From: Calycina herbarum
Taxonomy: Eukaryota > Ascomycota > Leotiomycetes > Helotiales > Pezizellaceae
Reading direction: 5' to 3'
Assembly (NCBI GenBank): GCA_001414485.1
Contig: LLEY01000153.1
Coordinates: forward strand, 84,518-148,517
DNA: 64,000 nucleotides
Shown here: piece after piece, positions 58,561 to 64,000 of the stretch
Layout: each line of letters begins with the position of its first letter
Numbering within the stretch: position 1 is the first letter of the stretch
Notes under the pieces: model-generated
What the model saw: the letters and a program-made list of their open reading frames with translations, nothing else
Told to the model about the DNA's origin: nothing
Database searches by the model: none
Made by a program: the position numbers and the translations under genes

Positions 58561-60189
58561 CTACATGAACAAAGCTTGAAAGCCGCTCTTGATCATTGCA
58601 AGACGGCAGTCATCCAGCTCTCCGGCAGCAAGGGCAATAGCTATATCGTACAGATAGAAGTCATCTTCATCACTGCTCTCATCACCCCTTTCATCATCGG
58701 TTTCCTCGTCGGTTTTCTCAATGGACTCTTCCTTGGACTTCGCCTCGTCCCCTTCCTCTTTGTCACTCAAGGGTTGGCCGGGAACATGACACTTTAGCTG
58801 GTCAAATACTTTACGTAGAATATCTGGCATGGAGACTGGATCGGTAATCGCGATCTCTAGACTTCCAATCACTAAAGAATTTTGCGTTACGGTGGCGAAA
58901 GCATTGAATTCCTTGTCGCCTGTCCATTTGTCGGCCCTCGTTGCAATGATGGCCTTTCCTATGAACCCTCGATACATGGCGCGATAGTTTTCGAGCTCTT
59001 CAGGAGAATTCTCTCGAATATCTTCATCTTGCTCCGGGTTATAGAAATATTTCGCGGGGTCCCAGTCTCGAGTCAGCCATGCTGGGTAGCGCTCATTTCC
59101 GATACAGCGCGGAACAGTAGCCACACCATCCCAGTCAATAAGCGCACGCAAATTGCCTTCGGGGGTGACCAGGACGTTCTGAATGTCAAAATCAGGGTGC
59201 GAAAGAACAAAATCAGGCTCAATATAGTGAGTACTGCAAGGCATCCAGTCAATGAAGTGTCGCAAGAGGTGGTGCAGTCCCTTCCCATAATCATCCGCTG
59301 GGCTCCTACTCCGATCCGCCAAGGACTGAAAGTAGGCTTCTGGGTCTTTGGACGGCTCTACTTCCCAGTAGATTGCGGTCTCATCAGAGTCATCGGTTTT
59401 CAGCCGGTCCAGCATTGCTTGCATGTCCATCCTCCGCATTGGACCGATAGTGGGATCTCGTTCTCCTTCCGCAAACACGAGTGAGCCGCCTTCACCATAT
59501 GTGAGAGCGCCCATCTGAACCATAGCTACCGCGATTTCCTCTAGAGCTCGAGCGCGACGCGCCTCCAAAAGGTCCTTTGGGCATTGACTGTCAAACCACA
59601 GCTCGTTTAAAGGGATCGCGTCAATGTACTCCATGAGTATGTATGGGCAGTTGAGAGCGTTGCTAAGCGAAGAATCGAATGAGTAGACCTCCGGGATGAG
59701 AATGGTCGTCTTGTCTCTCAATAGACGCATCGTCATAGCTTCGGACATTAGGGAGCTTGCGCAGATGCGATCGTGGCGAGTGGTGTGGCCCGTTGCAGGG
59801 ACCTTCAGTAACCATTTTTCACCATCGTTAAATTTGATAGTGAAAAGAATATGATAGGATCCATACAGTGGTGGGGAAAGAACAGAACATCCGTTTGTCC
59901 CTGGAAGGATCTTGTCTTGGGGATGGCGATTGTGGCTGCGAATCTCAGATGCAAAGTCCGGTAGACGCTCCAAGTTCATGCTAGACAAGACTGCTGCAAA
60001 CATAGACAAGTCTGCATCTTCACTACTGTGGTGGTCGCCGCCCATGCTAGCGCCTTCAGAAGATGGCAGAATGGTCATTGGGAAGGCAAGTTTCCAATTC
60101 TTGATGTTAAATTGAGGGGAAATGCTTGATGGCGATTCTTGAGTGCTGGTGTCTAATTTGATGTTCGGGGCCTTAACCGCTAAAGCCAT
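58561..60189 (-). CDS. aminoglycoside phosphotransferase (APH)-fold kinase-like protein
   Basis: Intronless, 542 residues from ATG 60189 (an upstream non-ATG extension is not needed). APH/choline-kinase fold: nucleotide-loop region with EKWLLKVP (Lys129), YILMEYID hinge (183-190), catalytic HPDFDIQN (331-338, pattern HxDxxxxN) and metal motif IDWDGV (351-356). The C-terminal 70 residues hold a long Glu/Asp/Lys stretch (about 470-520) and then a short hydrophobic end. Fungal genomes have many such proteins, mostly of unknown substrate (small molecules rather than antibiotics). No neighbour suggests a role. Confidence 0.85.
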   Translation of the reverse strand: MALAVKAPNIKLDTSTQESPSSISPQFNIKNWKLAFPMTILPSSEGASMGGDHHSSEDADLSMFAAVLSSMNLERLPDFASEIRSHNRHPQDKILPGTNGCSVLSPPLYGSYHILFTIKFNDGEKWLLKVPATGHTTRHDRICASSLMSEAMTMRLLRDKTTILIPEVYSFDSSLSNALNCPYILMEYIDAIPLNELWFDSQCPKDLLEARRARALEEIAVAMVQMGALTYGEGGSLVFAEGERDPTIGPMRRMDMQAMLDRLKTDDSDETAIYWEVEPSKDPEAYFQSLADRSRSPADDYGKGLHHLLRHFIDWMPCSTHYIEPDFVLSHPDFDIQNVLVTPEGNLRALIDWDGVATVPRCIGNERYPAWLTRDWDPAKYFYNPEQDEDIRENSPEELENYRAMYRGFIGKAIIATRADKWTGDKEFNAFATVTQNSLVIGSLEIAITDPVSMPDILRKVFDQLKCHVPGQPLSDKEEGDEAKSKEESIEKTDEETDDERGDESSDEDDFYLYDIAIALAAGELDDCRLAMIKSGFQALFM

Positions 60190-60850
60190 CGCACGTGACT
60201 CCAATCAAACAATTGCCAGGCGCAGGAGTAAAACAGGTGGGTTGTACAGCATCTATGCCGCATTTAAAGTCTTTATCTTCCAATCACTAAATTAAAACGT
60301 ATGCACTTCGCCTTTGAATTATTTTTAGATGCCGAATGACTTACTGGGAGGGACCGCCGGCTTTTTCTTTTCGTGTCAGCTATTACCAATTGCCTACTCA
60401 AAGCATGCACGCGGCCTGCACACCAATTGCGATTGAATACTGGAATGCCGAATTTAGAAGCTGCAGCCCAATATCACGATGCCGTCAAGGCGTTTTGCTG
60501 CGATCTAAAAACAGATAAACAGCGTGCATAGAAATTCTAGGTGGTGGCTTATTATTTTTGAGCGCTATTGCTGATCTCAAACTCAAGGATCAAGCGGGCT
60601 GTGTAAGACTAGCTAGCGTTGGACAGACCTTTCTATGATCTTAAGATCAGGTTAGGAAACCGAGCTTCTATAAAGTCTAGGAAGTTAAGCATCGAAAAAT
60701 ATTCTATATCAACTACAGTCCTTAGTATCCATATCTTTCGCCGACTTACAACCCTTGTTTAAGTTTATACCTTCTAAGTTTTACTCGTACTTTTAGAAAA
60801 TGCCTCATCACTGGTAATATATCTGATTCTATGATTGTCTCTCTAAACAG
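60190..60850. other. promoter side of the kinase gene
   Basis: No gene seen; frames near 60336-60518 are short and without domain. Confidence 0.3.
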
Positions 60851-61059
60851 TGATAGAGGCTAATGCGATAAGCAGTGGGGGTTGTCACAAATCCTTTTCA
60901 ACAAATTGTGTTAGAAAGGGCCACATGACTGAATGTAATGTTCACCCTGGTGTATATTTTCTCCCAGGCAATAGTTGCGCAACTTGTGTTGCAGTAGCTG
61001 AAGCCGCCGCGAGAGCCGCCGCGAGAGCCGCAAAGAAAGCAGCTAAAGGCGAGAAGTAA
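60851..61059 (+). CDS. 3' exon of a small Cys/His-rich protein
   Basis: After an acceptor AAACAG at 60850 an open frame of 69 codons reads GGCHKSFSTNCVRKGHMTEC, then HPGVYFLPGNSCATC, then an Ala/Arg/Lys helix (AEAAARAAARAAKKAAK) to TAA. Five Cys and three His spaced as C-x(8)-C-x(4)-H-x(3)-C-x(3)-H suggest a small zinc-binding unit followed by a basic helix. The 5' exon is not settled: ATGCCTCATCACTG at 60801 with a GTAATA donor would leave an intron under 40 nt and the wrong phase. May be decayed. Confidence 0.45.
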
Positions 61060-61464
61060 TTTTTGCAATGTATCGATTGTAAGACTTTGTCTCCTTTGTA
61101 ACTGCTTGGGGTCTTACTAAAGCTGTACTAGGAGGTTATGAACACATGCACTCTGGACGTGATGTGTTACGGACACGTGACCAGGGGACCTTAGGCTTAA
61201 GAACTAGTGATAGTTCCAGTAGAACCCTTGGGGGGATCTCTGACAGTTATAAGTGTTGGGATTGCCGGCATTTCGTCACTTTGGGGCTTTGTACATTCCT
61301 TGGTGTTCCACTTATTCCCCATTTTTCTTATATAATTAGCAATTCCTCCAGAGACACACATACGAATGAATTGAACACAGAGAATACAATCATTAGTACG
61401 ACATAGAGATCTTAGTGCATGTGATTACTGTAGAAGGGCCGGCCATAAAAGACGCCCAACTGTT
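61060..61464. other. short intergenic stretch
   Basis: Nothing supported; the frame 61146-61406 has no domain. 61428-61464 already shares GTAGAAGGG...CGCCCAACTGT with the loop of the foldback to its right. Confidence 0.35.
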
Positions 61465-61764
61465 GTGGCAGCGTGATCTGGCCAGTTGTTGTTGTTCCGA
61501 AGCGGGCTTAGTGCACTGTGTCACGTGATGTTGTGAGGATATATTCAGAGTTCCTGGCCTCTTGTATTCTAGACACAGAAACAAGCTTTCATGACCGACA
61601 GTGTAGAAGGGATATAGAGAACGCCCAACTGTCGGCCATGAAAGCTTGCGATAAGGTCTAGAATACGAAAGGCCAGGAACTCAGAATATATCCTCGCCAC
61701 ACCACGCGACCATGCTAAGCCCGATTCGGAACAACAACAACACCTGGCCAGATCATCCTGCCAC
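61465..61764. repeat. large foldback (inverted repeat), 137-bp arms
   Basis: Arm 61465-61601 and arm 61629-61764 are near-complementary along their length (for example GAGTTCCTGGCCT, CAAGCTTTCATG, GATCTGGCCAG and the matching reverse sequences), separated by a 27-nt loop. Differences are scattered substitutions, partly C/T or G/A. A partial third copy of the loop sequence (GTAGAAGGG, GACGCCCAACTGT) stands just left of the left arm at about 61432-61463. No coding frame. Confidence 0.8.
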
Positions 61765-61979
61765 ATTACTTGCGTGTATATGTCCATTGAGTATACCGAC
61801 ATTGATCAATGGTCAAGAGACTCAATGCTCTTGGCTGTAGACAACAAGGTCCTTCTTTCGGAAGAGACAGAGCTGTGTCGAAACAGAGAAGGGAAAGATT
61901 TTCCAGTACCTTCGTTCGCAGAACCTTGGCAATTCCTGATGACTGGGCAATTCCTGATGACTGGCCATCACACTAGTAG

Positions 61980-62460
61980 ATAAGCTAATTATATAGTCTT
62001 ATATATTATCTATCTTCTATATATTTATATAATTAATAAAGTTATTATATCTCTCTTATACTATTCGCTTATTATAATATCTACTCTATTTAGTCTTAAC
62101 GATTTATAAGTAGTATATAATACTAGCTTTAATTCCTTATATAAGTTTATTAAATAATATAAAGAGTACTTCTCTACTAGCTTAGTTAGTCTTTTTTAAA
62201 TCTATAATAAGTTAGTAAAACAAGAGTAGAATTATAAAGTAGATATCTTATAAGAAGAAGTATACTTAATAGCTTAAATTAAATAACTCTAAACCTAGCT
62301 TAATTAAGCCTACGTCTAAGTTACTTAAGCTTAAGCTACTTAAGCCTAGCTCTAACCTTTATTATAATTATAAGTTATATAATTACTCTATTATATTAAC
62401 TCTTAACACTTTAGTAGAAATACTTATAAGAAGACTAATCACTTTTATATATATCTTATA
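61980..62460. mobile_element. RIP-degraded repeat
   Basis: AT-rich, dominated by TA steps with almost no CA/TG; no readable protein. Includes repeated CTTAAGCTTAAG/TAAGCC words. Confidence 0.5.
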
Positions 62461-62740
62461 TTAAAATCATCAAATTCAACGAAAACAAACTAAACCCATT
62501 GATTTGCCCTTTATGAAGGTATCCCGTACCCAGCCCCGGACCAATCTAGCAAGCAAAATTGACACTCAAACGAGTGAACCAACAAATTTACGAAAAGAGG
62601 GATTTAATACTTGTACAATTCCCATTTTCGCGCCAGTCTAGCAACGATATCTGTAATCCCTTGAAATGAGGATTGCGTTATCTATGCAACCGTAGGAAGC
62701 CGATAACAGATAAATTTTGCCCAACATTTACAGTCAGAGA

Positions 62741-63373
62741 CTAGGTATCATTATCTAACCACACACCAGTCCATTCGTAAAGATCGGTTATGATTTGAAG
62801 CGAGCGTTCTACTGCTACAATTACTCGTTCTTGATAGGTTTTTGACCTCTTCGTACCCTCATTAAAAGTTACCATATTACAGGTTTGGTTAAAACTGCTA
62901 AAGGTCTCCAAATAAATGACATTTGGTCTCTCAGTAGAATAAATGTCTTTTGGATGCAAGTTCCGAAATTCGTCGATAACTGTGAGGCGCGCTTCCATAC
63001 GTTTGTGTTCCTCCGCTTCCCATAAACCTTCAGGCGTGGAGCCCATACCCGCGAAGTTTGTTTCGAAGGACTTCACCCTAACCGCGTGAAGACATTCCTA
63101 AAGCAGAACCCCTTTTGCCGCTGGTGGCTGTCATTCGGGACTTCTTGGTAAATCACGGAGCAAGCCTTGCCCAGACTTTTGAAGAAACTCAGCGTCGATT
63201 TTGTAGTAGGAATCGGTAAGATCATCTGGTGCCTGCTTCACCTCCCCAGGCGGTTGTACCTCATTCCACAGAACGGTATTGAACAAGTATCGACTGATCA
63301 TAGAAGGGAGGACTCCAGGGCTGCTCAAATGGTTCTTCTCGAGATTGAGAATCCTGTAATTTAGTTTTGCCAT
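62741..63373 (-). pseudogene. hypothetical gene broken by frame changes
   Basis: The minus strand starts MAKLNYRILNLEKNHLSSPG and runs open to RDLPRSPE (63131). About 55 bp later a second open part (63076-62741) reads FAGMGSTPEGLWEAEEHKRM and continues to WTGVWLDNDT. Between them a third frame reads NDSHQRQKGFCFRNVFTRL, which fits as the missing link, so two single-base shifts are more likely than an intron (a 44-nt GT...TTTAG candidate exists but leaves the phase wrong). Family unknown. It lies between a RIP block and a hAT element. Confidence 0.45.
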
Positions 63374-63414
63374 CTTGAAGTTCGTAATTCGGCATCGGTG
63401 TATTGTGCTGCGGT

Positions 63415-64000
63415 CAGTGTGAGAAATGAGTAGAGTAGAGTAGAGTAGTGACCACTACTCTACTCTACTCATAGTACTCTGAGTAACTCAGAGTAGTACT
63501 CTAAATATTCGGGCCGTATCGGACCAGGCCGGGCCGAGACTCGGAGTGGCGTCGGGGTAGGCTCCGAGGCTGCTGAGAGCTTAAGCGAGATCTCTTTTCT
63601 ACTCTCTTTCTTACTTCTTACTTATATATATATAACTAACTCTTGAAGAAGATAAAAGATCTTATAAACGCTCTTAATAAAGGTATAGCTAAGCTAAGAA
63701 AGTACTATCCTAAGAACAGAGTTCTAGAATCTAAGAATAGAGCTTTATATATAGCTTTAATCTTAGATCCTAGAGTAAAAATAGAGAGTCTTCTTAGAAT
63801 CAGTCTTTCTTCTAAATTTATAATAGATCTAAAGCAAGATTTAAAGAAGGAATATAAGTTATAAGTAATCCTTCTTCTTAAATATCTAATAATATATATA
63901 TACTAATATTTATCTAGCTTAAAAATAACACTTCTAAATACTAATCTACCTACTAATAAGGCTATAATTAGTCTAAAAAGCTAGGGCCTTTATCTAGAAG
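63415..64000 (+). mobile_element. hAT element with transposase C-terminal remnant
   Basis: It starts CAGTGTGAG, the same end as the hAT MITE at 25252, followed by the same AGTAGAGT hairpin runs and the GC-rich GGGCCGAGAC block. A frame at 63643-63864 reads IAKLRKYYPKNRVLESKNRA and LYIALILDPRVKIESL, the pattern of the hAT transposase C-terminal dimerisation region. The N-terminal transposase is missing between the end and this frame, so the copy is internally deleted; its right end lies outside the window. Confidence 0.75.

Noticed and set aside
58882..59484. 200-aa plus-strand frame
   Set aside because: Antisense to the APH-fold kinase gene; the minus-strand reading carries all the motifs.
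1..64000. tRNA or rRNA genes
   Set aside because: I looked for clover-leaf arms and conserved B-box words and saw none I could support by eye.

Overview
The window looks like a chromosomal segment of a filamentous ascomycete (Pezizomycotina; gene style and gene content suggest Leotiomycetes, but I cannot prove the class by eye). The reasons are short 46-110 nt introns with GTRNGT donors and CTRAY branch points, SPT8 and a ZNFX1/Hrr1-type helicase, fungal NLR, P450 and MFS families, and AT-rich blocks almost empty of CpA/TpG that carry the signature of repeat-induced point mutation (RIP).

Layout. 1-5800 is a nest of RIP-destroyed transposons: three Ty3/gypsy relics (one with an intact 329-bp LTR) and a DNA-transposon relic. 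From about 5.8 to 12.4 kb come an orphan 283-aa gene, a spliced His/Gln- and Cys-rich small protein, an NLR pseudogene split by a Tc1/mariner MITE, and a CYP52-like P450 with a damaged splice donor. From 14 to 22.5 kb lie an NmrA-family pseudogene with four stops, an SDR, the tail of a second NmrA gene, a secreted phospholipase C and a membrane-anchored multicopper oxidase. 22.5-29.4 kb is gene-poor, with a complete hAT MITE (8-bp target duplication) and a decayed helicase-like gene. 29.4-39.7 kb holds an O-methyltransferase, a LaeA-like methyltransferase and a ten-exon TRI12-type MFS pump. 43.6-60.2 kb holds a PL7 alginate lyase, SPT8, the RNAi-type helicase and an APH-fold kinase. The right end is again repeat-rich: a large foldback, a RIP block, a broken hypothetical gene and a hAT element with a transposase tail.

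How it works together. The P450, reductases, oxidase, methyltransferases and MFS pump resemble the tailoring and export set of a secondary-metabolite locus, but no PKS, NRPS or terpene synthase is visible, and several members are broken. At least five copies of one small MITE family are scattered through the tailoring region; two sit inside introns of the two methyltransferase genes. Housekeeping genes (SPT8, the helicase) are intact. The spliced models were assembled by hand; exon sums and reading phases close without gaps unless stated.
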